Shown here: piece after piece, positions 33,423-45,400 of the stretch
Numbering within the stretch: position 1 is the stretch's first letter
Layout: every line of letters starts with the position of its first letter
Assembly (NCBI GenBank): GCA_021613375.1
Contig: CM038728.1
Span: 36,258,734-36,322,733, forward strand
Length of the DNA: 64,000 nucleotides
Origin: Megaleporinus macrocephalus
Taxonomy: Eukaryota > Chordata > Actinopteri > Characiformes > Anostomidae
Direction of reading: 5' to 3'
Position numbers and translations under genes: made by a program
The notes under the pieces: model-generated
Told to the model about the DNA's origin: nothing
Databases searched by the model: none
Seen by the model: the letters and a program-made list of their open reading frames with translations, nothing else

Positions 33423-34335
33423 TTATTTTATAATATCTTTTGCGAGGTATTTCTGGGCCTCATCTGGCGAGGTGAAAGTCTTCTCCACTCCTTTGTAAGT
33501 GATGCGAAGCTTTGCCGGATGAAGTATGCCAAAACGAAGTCCCTCAATGCGACGCAACTGCTGTCTGATGTCATTGAAGGCCGCTCGCGCCTGGGCGACT
33601 TTCGCTGTATAGTTCGGATACACAGAGATGGTCAAGTCGTTCACCGCCACATGTTTCTTTTCTCTGGCAAGTCGCAAGATGTTAGAGCAGTCATGAAAAT
33701 AGTGAAGGGGGGCCACCATGGCTCTAGGAGTTGCTCCTTGCTTCGGGGGTGGCTGCAAGGTGCGATGTGCTCTATCCAGTAGGGGGGCCTTTTCTAGCTG
33801 AAAGGCGTCCTTCAAGAGTGCAGAGACTGCCGATATGCTGCAGCTGCCTACACCCTCTGGTACCCCTATTATCCGAATGTTATTACGTCTGGACCTCCCT
33901 TCCAGATCCTCTAAGGCCGCCACCTGGTTTGAAAGTTGTTGCACAGTGCGCTGTAATGCCACAACGTCATCTGAACATCCAGAAAGCCCCCTTTCCATCT
34001 GCTCCATGGTGTTTTCCATTGCTGCTACATCCTTCCTAATATCAGTCTTAAAGTTAGAAATTTCCGTTTTGGCAGCTTGCATCTCCTGTTTAATGGCAGA
34101 TATTTCGCTTTCAAACACCACTTGAATCTCATCCTTGAAAATGCTCGCAAAATCCGCTTGCAACGCAGCCACTAGTCTTTGAAGGCCATGATTTGGGAAG
34201 GGCTTACCGCCTTCCCAGGTGTTTGAGCGGGGTTATGAGAATCACCCGAGACCCTTGGGGGTGACTGCGCATTAGCTTTAGCAGGCCCAGTCGAGGAAAT
34301 GGCCACAGCACGCCCTTTAGTGGTTCTGCTGGCCA
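33423..34335 (-). pseudogene. L1 ORF1 (RNA-binding chaperone), single frameshift near N-terminus
   Basis: The natural start is probably MASRTTKGRA at 34335. After about 53 residues a stop follows QIMAFKD near 34183, and the frame continues in register -1 from about 34172 for 249 codons. That part has a long coiled coil (roughly residues 5-80 of the open segment, rich in Glu/Lys/Gln heptads), the RRM-like core RSRRNNIRIIGVPEG (about 93-107), and a C-terminal domain with LHYFHDCSNILRLAREK and RFGILHPAKLRITYKG. This is the Transposase_22-type ORF1 layout of L1 elements, which coats LINE RNA. One small indel is the only obvious lesion. Confidence 0.88.
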
Positions 34336-34502
34336 TGATTTTCCTTTCTTTTCGTTAGGTATGCAAGTTGGATATAACGTGAAGAGACTTCTAATCTGTA
34401 TTACGTCCAAATATCACTTAAATGACCAAAGGTACTGGAGAGCTCTGCAAAATGCAACCTACACCATCGCTCGCTCACTAGCGCCCCAGACTGTATTATG
34501 TT

Positions 34503-35280
34503 TAAAAACGATTCCTAACAGTTTCTAAAAACACTTTTCTGCCCTGTCCTGAGGAAAAAGTGAGCTTTACTACTTGGGAGGAAAAAAAAGAGTCCGTCGT
34601 GGCAGCAGGGAAACGTGTAGAGAACACAGAGAACGTGTATGTTCGTCGTGAAGGGTATATAGAGGAGCGTATTAAACGCTTTTAAAAGCTGTTGTCCCTC
34701 AAACTATTCAGATCAAGTCTGTTTAAAACCCATGCATCTCAGATCCGGTCCATGCGTTAAGCGTTTCTTTGCTCCCAACACCACCTGATTCAGTTCTTGG
34801 GCGCTTTCCTAAAAACCTTTTTGTATTTAACCTTTATTTAACTAGGAAGTCCCTTGAGATTAAAATCTCTTTTTTTAAGGGGGGCTAAACAAGTTAAAAG
34901 GAGTCTTGGAGTAGATACACATGTACAACAGCCACTGATTAAAGAGTGACCAGAGCAACATTTTCTAATGGTTAATGTTCTCAGAATCCCACTCAATGCA
35001 GGATTAGACAGAAAACTATACTGTAAAAAATTTCAAATTTTTTTCTAATTCTGTCTAATCCTGCATTGAGTGTTAGTTCAGCATAGCATATGTAACAACT
35101 TGTTTATCTGCAATGTATGGTTAATTTAAAAAAAAAAAACAAGCATAAAGTAGTCCAATCATAACAAACTTTGTCAAGTTTGTACGACATTCTTTTAGCA
35201 CAAAGTACCAGAACTTAGAAACAATGGGTTAATTAACTTTATTAATATGAGTTTAAATATCATTTCATGCTGAGATGTGT
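34503..35280. other. unique DNA with a 24-bp perfect hairpin
   Basis: 34990-35013 (CACTCAATGCAGGATTAGAC plus AGAA) and 35049-35072 are perfect 24-base inverted copies with a 35-base spacer, a foldback structure or MITE remnant. The remainder is AT-rich and shows no gene. Confidence 0.75.
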
Positions 35281-36420
35281 TACCAGAAATACCATGATAT
35301 TATGCTTCCTGCTGTCCAGCACTGATGTGCATGTTTTGAAGATCTGGGGTGCCCTGGCCTAGCGTCTGTATGAGGTGATGTTGTCCAGTCTGATGGGTGA
35401 CACCTTTGCACTGCGGTGTTGGAGATGGATGCTTGCCTCTAGCCTCCAGCACCTGAGCCTCTTGCTGCCATTGTGGCCAGGCATGTTGATGGCTCATTAA
35501 AGGGGAAGTTGGCAAAGTGGCTGCAAGTGTTTGGCTTCACAGTGGCTGGCTGCGCACAAAGCTGCCTGTCAGCGGGGAGTCCCTGACCTTTCCCTGTGCC
35601 ATTCTTTCATTCTTTCCCCCCCCCCTCCATCTCTACATCTTTCCCTTTTTCCCCTTTATTTCTTTCTTTCTTTCTTTCTTTTTTTCTTGTTGGCTTTCTC
35701 GCTGCCTTTTTTTCTGCGTTCATTCTGCCTATCTGTATTTCTTGTATTCAGTCTTTCTTCCTTTCTTCTTTTTGCCTTTGTTCCTCTGTAACACTGTTCA
35801 GCAGAAGGCAGAAAGGACTGATTAGTGTGGTTGGGAAAAGAAATACAGGATCATGGCTTCTCTCTTTATGTCAATTACTGTAAAGCCTATTCTGTGCAAC
35901 CTGATGAATGCACTCACACTTGCCTGTGACTGGCTAATAGATACTGACCTCTGAAGCATAATGGAAAGCCAGGTTCAGCGTGTGCTTTTGTGAGGAGCTG
36001 TAATGTTGAACTTACTGTGCAGCACGCTGTTTAATTCCTACACATTCTTGTAGTTGTTGCTGCTTTGCTTAAAAAATGGACCATTAGTGCATTCCAAAAG
36101 GGTCATCATTGCTTTGCAGCTTTCACACGCTGGTTTTCCCACTGTATGTCCATTTCTTCTCTCGGTGGGCCTGCTGGTACATTATTCACTTCTGTTTGTG
36201 CTGCGAATAATGAAGATGAACTGAGACTGTGGGCTTCCGACAAAATCTGCTTGCGCCATTGACACCTTGCTTTCTGGTGATTTCCCAATGCAAACCTCTG
36301 ACAAGGCATGTTTAATGTTGTCAAGCAATCTATAAATTGAACCACTTTGAACAGGAAATTAAATTTCAATATGAGGTAGTGGAGATCCATAGGTCAGTAT
36401 AGATCTACTAAGACAGATTA
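35281..36420. promoter_or_regulatory. candidate conserved noncoding region with pyrimidine tract
   Basis: Unique, non-repetitive sequence with enhancer-like motif density on both sides of a CTTT/CCTT-rich tract (35600-35770). Examples are GCCATTGTGGCCAGGC (35467), CTCATTAAAGGG (35493), an octamer-like CCAATGCAAACC (about 36286) and TTGACACCTTGC (36258). No frame has domain features. The call rests on composition and motif content only. Confidence 0.3.
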
Positions 36421-36967
36421 TTTCAGTGTGTGTGCTCCATTGTTACTAAAACGTAATCTACAACTTAAATTTGTAACAGTGAGTCGTTTTCATAGGCTTT
36501 ATCCTATCCTTGTGAACATTGGCAGCAGAGAACGTGTTCTGTCTTGTATTCAAACTTTGACCTCATCTGTTCGGACTCACATTGTTTTTGGTGTCCTATT
36601 GAACAGGAGGTTTGACAAGAGAGAAGCAACAATGGTCTGCGAAGTGTGTCTCCTCAGGTGTGCGGCAATGTCAGTGAAATCAAACGAGTGTTCACACAAT
36701 GCCAGATGCGTTCCTTCATTGTTGCTGTCCATCACGTTCTCTAAATTATGCCCTTACTGAGCTCCCTTTGTTGAATTGTTCAAGTATAAACTTAAGACCT
36801 CAGTGCATTCAGGCCTTGGTAAACATACAGTATGCCATTGTGACTGTTGAGATTTTAAGTTGAGTTCCTTTTTTGTGCTCTCAAAGTTCAGTTTTGATAA
36901 ATGACTTGCTTCACATTGTTTTTGCAATTGTTTTCAAGTTTAAATGAAATGTAAATATGTCCCAATA

Positions 36968-36998
<31 letters not shown>

Positions 36999-39900
36999 GG
37001 ACATGGTTTACCTTATTTGATGTGTTTGGAAAGTGCTGTCAAACTTTTTTGCAACCCACATGTTCCCAAACAACTCTCCGCTGCCACCTACTATATCTCT
37101 CCGCAGTGGAGTGACACGAAGGCAGACCCACAGCGGAAATCAGACAGGCTGCCATAAGAATAGAGCTCATTGAGTAGCTGCAGAAAAGGTGAACAAATAG
37201 GCAGCTGCCAAACTAACCCATCACTATTGTCTCGCTGTCAGCAGAAAGGTATCTGCATTAGGTAAGCTTAAGAGTCTTTCAATTTACTAACAGACTTTGC
37301 GAATATTTGCATTATAACACCAATTTTACATTGTTTTTTTTCTAAAGGCCTTAAAAGGTCATGACTCCAAAGGATTTTATTTTGGGAAGAACAATAGATA
37401 TTATTGCATTGCAAGAACAGACATGCTTGTTAATTTTTTTGTTAATGTTGCTTGTTAATGATGGCAATTTAGCTCAGTATAAGCAGCTATTTTTTCCACT
37501 TTCTACAGTAACAATGCTTTTTTTACTTGAGCAACCTAGCTACAGATATCCAGCAGTGTTGGTAATGCAAACAAGAATAATGTTAATTGTTTACAAATTT
37601 CCTGTACGATGAAAAAAAGCTAAACACAACTTTGTCATAGACGTATACAATTTGTCACTTGCTTAATTTTTTTAAAAGTTATTTCACTCCTGCATGATTT
37701 TAATTAAGCAGTTCAGCCAGCTTTTTGTAACAAAAACTCCTCTCCATTTTCTATACACAGTGCTGGGAGTGTACAGCGGGTACATTTATGTTGCGTAGTA
37801 TTTACTAAAAGTCGTAAATCTGCCTGAACAAGAACGAAAGGAAACTGATCCCTTTGAATTATGGCTTCCACTCGCAACTGCCAAACAAGTTTAGTCCAAA
37901 TAAAGAAGGCAAGACTAGTCAATTTACTGAGCATTTTGTTTCTCATGCTCCATGCTTTCTACTTTATTTAGAGGTTCAAGGGTGATGGCAAGGTGTGTGA
38001 AAATTGGCATGCAAGCTAAAACATGATTGTGAAGGACCCTTTTGGTTTGGGTGTGTTGTGTGACTGCTTGTTGCAAGTAGTTAAAAATAGGCTGTTTTTT
38101 CATAAAAACAAGATTTTTCATAATCTTCATAAGGCTGTAATTGTTTTTAATATAATAAAAGATTAAGAAATAAAAAAGCGGATTTTAAAAGTAAAATTAA
38201 ATATCAGATTGCTTAAATAAACTACTTTGATACTTGTGATCTGTACATTTTATCAGTTTGCAAATGTATCAGTTTTACTCTACGTTGTCTGTACGGCTAT
38301 ATTTTTTGTGCAACAGTTGCCTTAATTCCACTTTCATTATGTTATGTGAAGTAAAAAATACACCTCTAATTGTGATTATTAAAAGATAACCTTTTGCATG
38401 GGTTCATATTTTGTCTGATTGTAGTCACGCAAACAAATATACTGTTTTTCATCTCACAAGAACTGCACAATGCACGCTACTGTTAGGACAAATAAGACAA
38501 GAAAGACAGACCTCGGAATCATTCTGATTTAGATCGTTAATGGTGTCAGTGCAAATATCACGGACAGATTTGTTTGGGCTTCATTTGGCTGATATAAGGC
38601 GTTTTTTTGTGCATTCATTCCTCTTAAAATAATTCACAACAGTCCTTTTAGTACAGCAAGGGCTTTCACTCATGAAGAATGCCCCATGGAAATATCACCG
38701 CATGGATTTGCATGTGTCTATCTGTCATGTACAAGAACACCAAGACTATTCGTGTAGTTTGATAACTTACTAAACCACTAGAGCCTCATGATTTGCTTTA
38801 AATGAACCATAGATTATTAGATGCTATAGGCTTCACTTAAAGAATATGGGAGTTCAATTTGTATTTCACTGATGGAGACAACCAAATGACTGTAAATGTA
38901 GTTTTTTTTCTGTTTAAACTGTTTAAATTCCGATTTTTATGGCATCATATCAATTATATTTTTCGAGTGACAGTTTCATGCCCATTATTGTACTGTGCTG
39001 GCACAATATAAGAAATAACTGGTTTTGTCGCTTCTTAGACAGCCTCAACTGAGTCATCCGACACTGTGATTGAAGCATGTAATCATCAGAGTGTGTCAAG
39101 TGAAAGGGTAAAAATTCATTGTAAAATAGAAAAGGCGTGTGTGGGCCAAAATCTTCCTTCAATGAGTGTTTATGCTTTAATGCTGATGGGAACTCTACAA
39201 ATTTAGCAAATTATTTTTTACTTGTTTACATAGCGTCAATCTAAATTTGTCTAGGATTAAAATATGGTTGTATATATCTGGAACAGAAAGGCTACCAGTG
39301 TCTGTTCACGTCTTGAAGCGACATGAAGTTTGGAGGCAGCACTTAACTACAATGGCATACATGAGTGTACTTCACACTAATAGACTGACTGTTGTTTTTC
39401 TTGCATGGCATTTAGGAAGTTGATTTTGGGCCTCATCGAAATTATGTATAGAAGCTCATGACAGATAATATCTCTGCCTTCTTAGAAGTTAGAATCGTTG
39501 GGGGCGAAATGTGAAAGTTGAGGATGTTTGGGGGGAGAGTATGTGTGTATGAGAATGACATCGGGGCGCGTCAGTAGAGATGTTCTTAACCCGATTCCTT
39601 TCCCTCATTGATGTGGTGACGAAGTGCAAGCTTCGTACCTGTTCTCAGAAAAAGAACAGTTTTTTTCCAGTCTTTAATCTCTCTTTCTTGACCCATCCAC
39701 ACCTAATTGATTTTCTTGCATTCTATTTTTAAACATTTGGTGGAATCCGTTGGAAGCAGTAGTCTGCGTGCACAGCTCTAACATCCTTTAGAAAATTTAC
39801 CAGTTAAGTCAGTTTAGCTGTTTATTTAAATTATTTTTTCCGCTTAATTTCTACAATGTGTTAATATTCATCACATAATTGCTGAAACAAGAATAAACCT

Positions 39901-42315
39901 GTTCCCTCAACTGTAAGAAGTTTGTCGTCAAACCAGTTGATTTGCATCATCCGCCTTCCACTCTTTAGTCCTTCCTCTCATAATCTACCTGTCTTTTTCT
40001 CTTTAGCCCATTCTAATCTTCTTTAGTGGCCTTTATTCTTCTCCTATAGTCTCTTTTTCTCAGCCGGCAACACGTGCTGGAGAAATGGCTGGTGTGGAGG
40101 GGTGTCAAGTCAAGTCAAGTCAAAAGTCAAAGTCAATTTTCTGATATGTTTAAGAAAACGTTGCATGTCCGTTTCACATTGATGTAGCTTACAAATAATG
40201 CATGACCTAAAGCTCTCCGATGTCATGTTGGCGATATTTTTGTTGACGTATGACTATAACTATACAATACAAAGGAATTGACTATGTACTACATAAAGAG
40301 TACTGCCATTGTCACGAGAAAACCTTTATTTTTGTTAAAATATTCTATTTGAAAACAGCAGTTTATGTTTACATTGTATGACTATTTTACCCTGTCCTGA
40401 AAAGAGTAATTTTTTGAGATGTGAGGTTTTGTTGCGACAGTGACAAAATACTTGGTAGACTGTGGAGGGAGTTACAATTATATAGTCAAAGGCCCATTTA
40501 TTTAACTTCCAATCAAAATGGCATTTAGGAACAAGATATCCATTTCTCAGTGTCAGGAACAACCAGAAAACATCTATTTAGCAGAGACCTACACAAAAGC
40601 CTCCAACACTAAGCTCAGCGTTACATTTCTTAGTATTTACTTTTTCCACATATTTTTTTTCTATTCTTTTCGCAGGAATATTTTTCTACACCTCCAAAAT
40701 TAAATCTTAGAAGTTGTTCGCATTTTCTGCCGCTCATTATCCAAGCATTCTCAAAAGCCTCTCTAGAAAGTACTGTTTGTCTCATGTTCTTGTTTTAGTG
40801 TCTACCAGGTCACGCCAGTCTATTAATTTTTGGGTTTTTTTTCGGTTATTTTCCATTTGCATTCTCCTTCCTTGTGCAGGTAAATTATCTTGTGTCTAAT
40901 ATCTGTATCTCCATTAACTTGACTAAACTAGGCTGTTTTAACTGGAAAGTAAACAGTGGAGGTTTTTAATTTTGGTTTAATAATATTGTTTGAATTTCGA
41001 ATCTATGAGCTAACAGTAGTGAGATTCATATTTTGTAACGACTAGCGACATCAGCCCTATCAAAGCAAAGCAAAACAACTTTCTGCGCACAGTGGTTAAG
41101 CTCTTTATCACCACCTGCACTCTCTCTGTGGTTAGCATAAATAAGTATTCTTCACAGGAACTTATTGGAGTTATTATTTTTATTGTTGTTGTTGTTGTTG
41201 TTGTTGTTGTTAGAAACCACCATGAGCTTCTTCAACCTCCTTTTTTTCCCCGCCTGCTGCACTCTACAGCGGGTTCAATTCTGGGACCAGCAGTTGCTTA
41301 GAATTACCTGTTGTGTTCTGCGCCACACAAAAAAAGGATGGCCTGGTCTCCATGGCAACGCCACAGATGCACGGCCTCTCCTTCTTAAAGATCTCTCTGT
41401 TTATCCTGCGGTTCAAGGACACGCTGGCGAAGGGTCGAGTATTATGAAGGTAGTGGTGTTGATGTTACGGTCTTTCTCTGCAACAACCCAGTCCTCACAT
41501 GTATGCTCCTGTGTGTGCACACATACACACACAATACAAAAAGTAGTGCATCTAATGCAAGCCTAGATATAAAAGTGTGCCTCATTTAGAATACAGCATT
41601 TTTAATATCTGTTCCTTTTTTATTTGCTTTGCCTGAAGGGGTGGTGACGAAGGGCTGGTTTTGTGAGGCTTTTTTTTGCGTGAAAAGGAGCCCTTCACAA
41701 ACATCCTTTATTCCCCTTCTCTTGTTATGTTTCTTTATTTGGAGTGTGTTTGTGCCTTTCCCTCATTCACTAGCCACCCCCCCCTCCTCAGGTGTCTCAG
41801 ATAAATGCCACACTTGCCTTTCGCTCTGCGGCACAATAACTGGATTGTTTCAGGCCAGGAGAGCCACGATGAAAGATTCTGCTTTTTAACCTCGCGTTTC
41901 TGAAAAGCACAAGGAGGAAAGAAAAAAACCCAGCAGCAGCGCCACAATCCTTTCTTCTCAAACCCCCCACCTTTCTTTTTTTGTGTCTAGAACCGCGCTT
42001 GTGTCATCGTCCTGTTTAGACATGTTATTTAGGAGGTCTCAAAAGAACACAAGCCCAAAGATCTGATCAGGGCTTTGTTTGAGGAAGATGACAAATATGG
42101 ATGGCTGAATTGAGACGGCGGTGTAGATGCTGATTTGTTGTGTTGGTGTTTAGTTTTTTGTTTTTTTATATATAAAAGGGGGTGAAAATACACTTGCTAA
42201 TTAGTCATTCTGTTAAGCACAAAGGACTGAAAGTTTGATGAAGTATACATAGATGTTTTTCATATACCTCATATCTCATATATAATTAAGTTGGCTTGAA
42301 AAGTATAAATATAAA
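36421..42315. other. AT-rich intergenic DNA without recognised genes
   Basis: No coding, RNA or transposon ORF recognised. Minor features are a (TA)n run at 36963-36990, a (GTT)n run at 41183-41212, and a short L2-type tail at 40107-40140. A motif-rich unique block lies at about 41240-41480, with an RFX-like GTCTCCATGGCAAC at 41346-41359, and another at about 41740-41880. Both may be regulatory, but this is unproven. Confidence 0.5.
40107..40140 (-). mobile_element. solo 3' tail of L2-like element
   Basis: Read on the minus strand, AAAATTGACTTTGACTTTTG is followed by repeated ACTTG, matching the terminal AAAATTGACTTGAC of the LINE ending at 21075. No further element sequence is evident, so this is a very short 5'-truncated copy. 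Confidence 0.5.
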
Positions 42316-42501
42316 ATCACTAACTTATCCCACAGTTTTCAAGCTAGAACCACGGCAGTATCGTAGGTCCTATAGCGCAGATTTATGCTTGTGCTTTTCT
42401 AAGAGATCCGACTTACGGTTTTCCGGAAAACAGCGTTCAAACAGGGAATTTTGGCCCCGTAGGAATGAATGGCGGAATGTTGAGAGAATTCAAATTTAAC
42501 T
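42316..42501 (+). repeat. inverted repeat A, left copy
   Basis: About 186 bases from AATCACTAACTTATCCCACAG to TTCAAATTTAACT. The inverted partner lies at 44700-44889 with high similarity over the full length. Contains TCCTATAGCGCAGATTTATG and an imperfect CGGTTTTCCGGAAAAC palindrome. It is probably a dispersed repeat unit in its own right. Confidence 0.9.
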
Positions 42502-42559
42502 AGAGAGGGGAAATTCATGAACGAACTTCGAAGTTTGCTTGAAATCTCCCGCTGATAGT
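42497..42559 (+). repeat. inverted repeat B, left copy
   Basis: 63 bases ending in AATCTCCCGCTGATAGT. It pairs with 53234-53296 with about three mismatches and overlaps the last bases of repeat A (TTAACT). Confidence 0.92.
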
Positions 42560-42607
42560 TGTGTGTGTGTGATGTCTGTGTTTGGCGAAGGTGTGTTTTG
42601 TACCCTG

Positions 42608-43850
42608 TAACTCCACCTTAAATTCCTATAAATCCACCTTAAATTCCTACAAGTCCACCTTACATATCTAGCAATCCACATTAAATATTTAGTACTCCAC
42701 TTTAAAATTCTACAATTCCACCTTAAATTCCTGTAACTCCACCTTAAATTTTTGTAATTCCACCTTAAATTCCTATAACGCCACCTTAAATTCCTGTAAC
42801 TCCACCTTAAATTTCTGTAATTCCACCTTAAATTCCTATAACACCACCTTAAGTTCCAATAACTCCACCTTTAATTTCTACAAGTCCACCTTAAATTCAT
42901 ATAAATCCACCTTAAATTTCCACAAGTCCACCTTCAATTTCTATAAATCCATCTTAAATTTCCACAAGTCCACCTTAAATTTCAACAATTCCACCATAAA
43001 TTCCTACAAGTCCACCATAAATTTCTACACGTCCATCTTAAATTTCCACTAGTCCACCTTAACTTCCTATAACTCCACCTTACATTTCCACAAGTCCACC
43101 TTAAATTTCTACAAGTCCACCTTAAATTTCAACAATTCCACCTTAAATTCCTATAATTCCACCTTAAATTTCTAAAAGTCCACCTTGAATTCCCATAACT
43201 CCACCTTAAATTTCTGTAATTCCACCTTAAATTCTCATAAATCCACCTTAAATTTCCACAAGTCCACCTTAAATGTTTACAATTCCACCTTAAATTTCCA
43301 CAAGTCTACCTTAAATATAAACAATTCCACCTTAAATTCCTATAACTCAACCTTAAATTTCTACAATTCCCCCTTAAATTCCTATAATTCCACCTTAAAT
43401 TTCTACAAGTCCACCTTACATTCCCATAATTCCACCTTAAATTTCTACAAGTCCACCTTAAATTTTTACAATTCCACCTTAAATTCCTATAACTCCACCT
43501 TAAATTTAAACAAGTCCACCTTAAAATCCTATAACTCCACCTTAAATTTGTAAAAGTCCAACTTAAATTTAAACAATTCCAATTTAAATTCCTATAATTC
43601 CATTTTAAATTTCTAAAAGTCCACCTTACATTCCTGTAACTCCACCTTAAATTTCCACAAGTCCACCTTAAATTTCTATAATTCCACCCTAAATTCCTAT
43701 AACTCCACCTTAAATCTTTACAAGTCCACCTTAAATTCCTATAACTCCACCTTAAATTCATATAACTCCACCTTAAATTAGTATAACTCCACCTTAAATT
43801 CATATAACTCCACCTTAAATTCTTATAATAGTTCCAACTTAAAGCATTGT
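42608..43850. repeat. 21-bp satellite (TCCACCTTAAATTCCTATAAC)
   Basis: Nearly 60 copies of a 21-base unit with constant CCACCTTAAAT and a variable half such as TCCTATAAC, TTCTACAAG or TTTCCACAAG. Constant length suggests selection or homogenisation of the 21-base period. The core equals that of the foldback MITEs at 7904 and 28149. Confidence 0.95.
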
Positions 43851-44290
43851 AAGTGCTGTTATACTTGTGTTTTAGTTTGAAGGTGTGAGTACTGTGAATT
43901 TCTGTAGTTCCACCTTAAAAGCATTGTGACTGCTGTTATAGTTGTGTTTTAGTGTGAGTACTGTGAATTTCTGTAATTCCACCTTAAAAGCATTGTGACT
44001 GCTGTTATAGTTGTGTTTTAGTGTGAGTGTGTGAGTACTGTGAATTTCTGTAGTTCCACCTTAAAAGCATTGTGACTGCTGTTATAGTTGTGTTTTAGTG
44101 TGAGTGTGTGAGTACTGTGAATTTCTGTAGTTCCACCTTAAAAGCATTGTTACTGCTGTTATAGTTGTGTTTTAGTGTGTGTGTGAATTTCTGTAGATCC
44201 ACCTTAAAAGCTTTGTTACTGCTGTTATAGTTGTGTTTTAGTGTGAGTGTGTGAGTACTGTGAATTTCTGTAATTCCACCTTAAAAGCAC
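43851..44290. repeat. 63-77 bp repeat extending the CCACCTTAAA motif
   Basis: Six copies of a unit with TTCCACCTTAAAAGCATTG, TGACTGCTGTTATAG, TTGTGTTTTAGTGTGAG and TACTGTGAATTTCTGTA. The first half resembles the MITE segment TTCCACCTTAAATGGTGCAG followed by CAGTTACATT. Confidence 0.92.
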
Positions 44291-44640
44291 TGCTCCTACA
44301 CTCATAGCTGTCTGAGTGTGTGAGCGTGCGTGCGTGTCAGTTTGTGTCTATTGTGTAGTGTGTATGTTGTGTTGGGTGTGTATGTTTTGTTGGGTGTGTG
44401 TGTTGTGTAGTGTGTGTATGTTGTGTAGTGCGTTTGCTGTGTAGTGTGTGTGTTGTTTAGTGTGTGTGTAGTGTGTGTGTTGTGTAGTTTCTGTGTTGTG
44501 AAGTGTATGTTGTGTAGTTTGTGTGTTGTGTAGGGTGTGTATGTTGTGTAGGTTGTGTGTTGTGTAGGGTGTGTGTTATGTAGGGTGTGTGTGTTGTGTA
44601 GTGTGTGCGTTGTGTAGTGTGTGAGGTGTAGTCTGTGGTG
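44291..44640. repeat. junction block and first TGTTGTGTAG array
   Basis: A roughly 50-base junction (GCACTGCTCCTACACTCATA to GTCTATTGTGTAGTG) precedes about 290 bases of TGTGTAGTGTGTATGTTG units of 16-18 bases. Confidence 0.9.
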
Positions 44641-44699
44641 TGTAGGTCTTTTTAATGAGTGTCTGTGTGAAAGATATGCATTGTGACATCACTGCTGGC

Positions 44700-44889
44700 A
44701 GTTAAATTTGAACTCTCTCAACATTCCGCCATTCATTCCTATGGGGCAAAAATTCCCTGTTTGAACGCGGTTTTCCGGAAAACCGTAGTTCGGATCGCTT
44801 AGAAAAGCACAAGCATAAATCTGCGCTATAGGACCTACGATCTCGCCGAATTTCGTGGTTCTAGCTTGAAAACTGTGGGAGGAGTTAGT
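44700..44889 (-). repeat. inverted repeat A, right copy
   Basis: Reverse-complement partner of 42316-42501. It includes an 18-base perfect palindrome, CGGTTTTCCGGAAAACCG, at 44768-44785. Confidence 0.9.
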
Positions 44890-44904
44890 GATTATACACA
44901 CAGT

Positions 44905-45400
44905 AATCCACCTTAAATATTTAGTACTCCACCTTACATTTCAACAAGTCCACCTTAAATTCCCACAAGTCCACCTTAAATTCCCACAAGTCCACCTTAA
45001 ATTCCCATAATTCCATCTTAAATTCCTATAACTCCCCCTTAAATTTCTACAATTCCACCTTAAAATCCTATAACTCCACCTTAAATTCATATTGTAGTTC
45101 CACCTTAAAAGCATTGTAGGTGCTGTTATAGTTGTGTTTTAGTTTGAAGGTGTGAGTACTGTGAATTTCTGTAGTTCCACCTTAAAAGCATTGTGAGTGC
45201 TGTTATAGTTGTGTTTTAGTGTGAGTATGTCATTACTGTGGATTTCTGTAGTTCCACCTTAAAAGCATTGTGACTGCTGTTATAGTTGTGTTTTAGTGTG
45301 AGTGTGAATTTCTGTAATTCCACCTTAAAAGCACTGCTCCTACTCTCATAGCTGTGTGCGTGTGTGAGCGTACATGCGTGTCAGTTTGTGTCTATTATGT
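44905..45400. repeat. second, shorter CCACCTTAAA block and junction
   Basis: Nine 21-base units, then three of the 63-77-base units, then the junction GCACTGCTCCTACTCTCATA. This repeats the order of 42608-44340, so the left arm holds two tandem modules of the same layout, the second much shorter. Confidence 0.88.

Larger units (their letters stand above)
28630..34488 (-). mobile_element. L1-like LINE, nearly full length, inactive
   Basis: A 5.86 kb minus-strand insertion bounded by a 14-base target-site duplication, GACTGTATTATGTT at 28616-28629 and 34489-34502. On the minus strand it begins TGGGGCGCTAGTGAGCGAGC and has a short 5' untranslated region. ORF1 (34335-33423) is separated by a 650-base spacer from ORF2 (32771-29195), followed by a 560-base 3' region ending in poly(A) (poly-T at 28630-28641). 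Long TSD, poly(A) tail and an endonuclease/RT/Cys-His ORF2 fit the L1 clade. Few lesions exist, so it is fairly young, but frameshifts in both ORFs and a deletion in RT inactivate it. Confidence 0.93.

Noticed and set aside
33174..33782. 202-codon plus-strand frame within the L1 region
   Set aside because: Antisense to the L1 ORF1 and spacer, with no domain; the minus-strand ORF1 explains the openness.
35517..35825. Three overlapping Phe/Leu/Ser-rich frames resembling membrane segments
   Set aside because: They arise from translating the CTTT/CCTT pyrimidine tract in all three frames.
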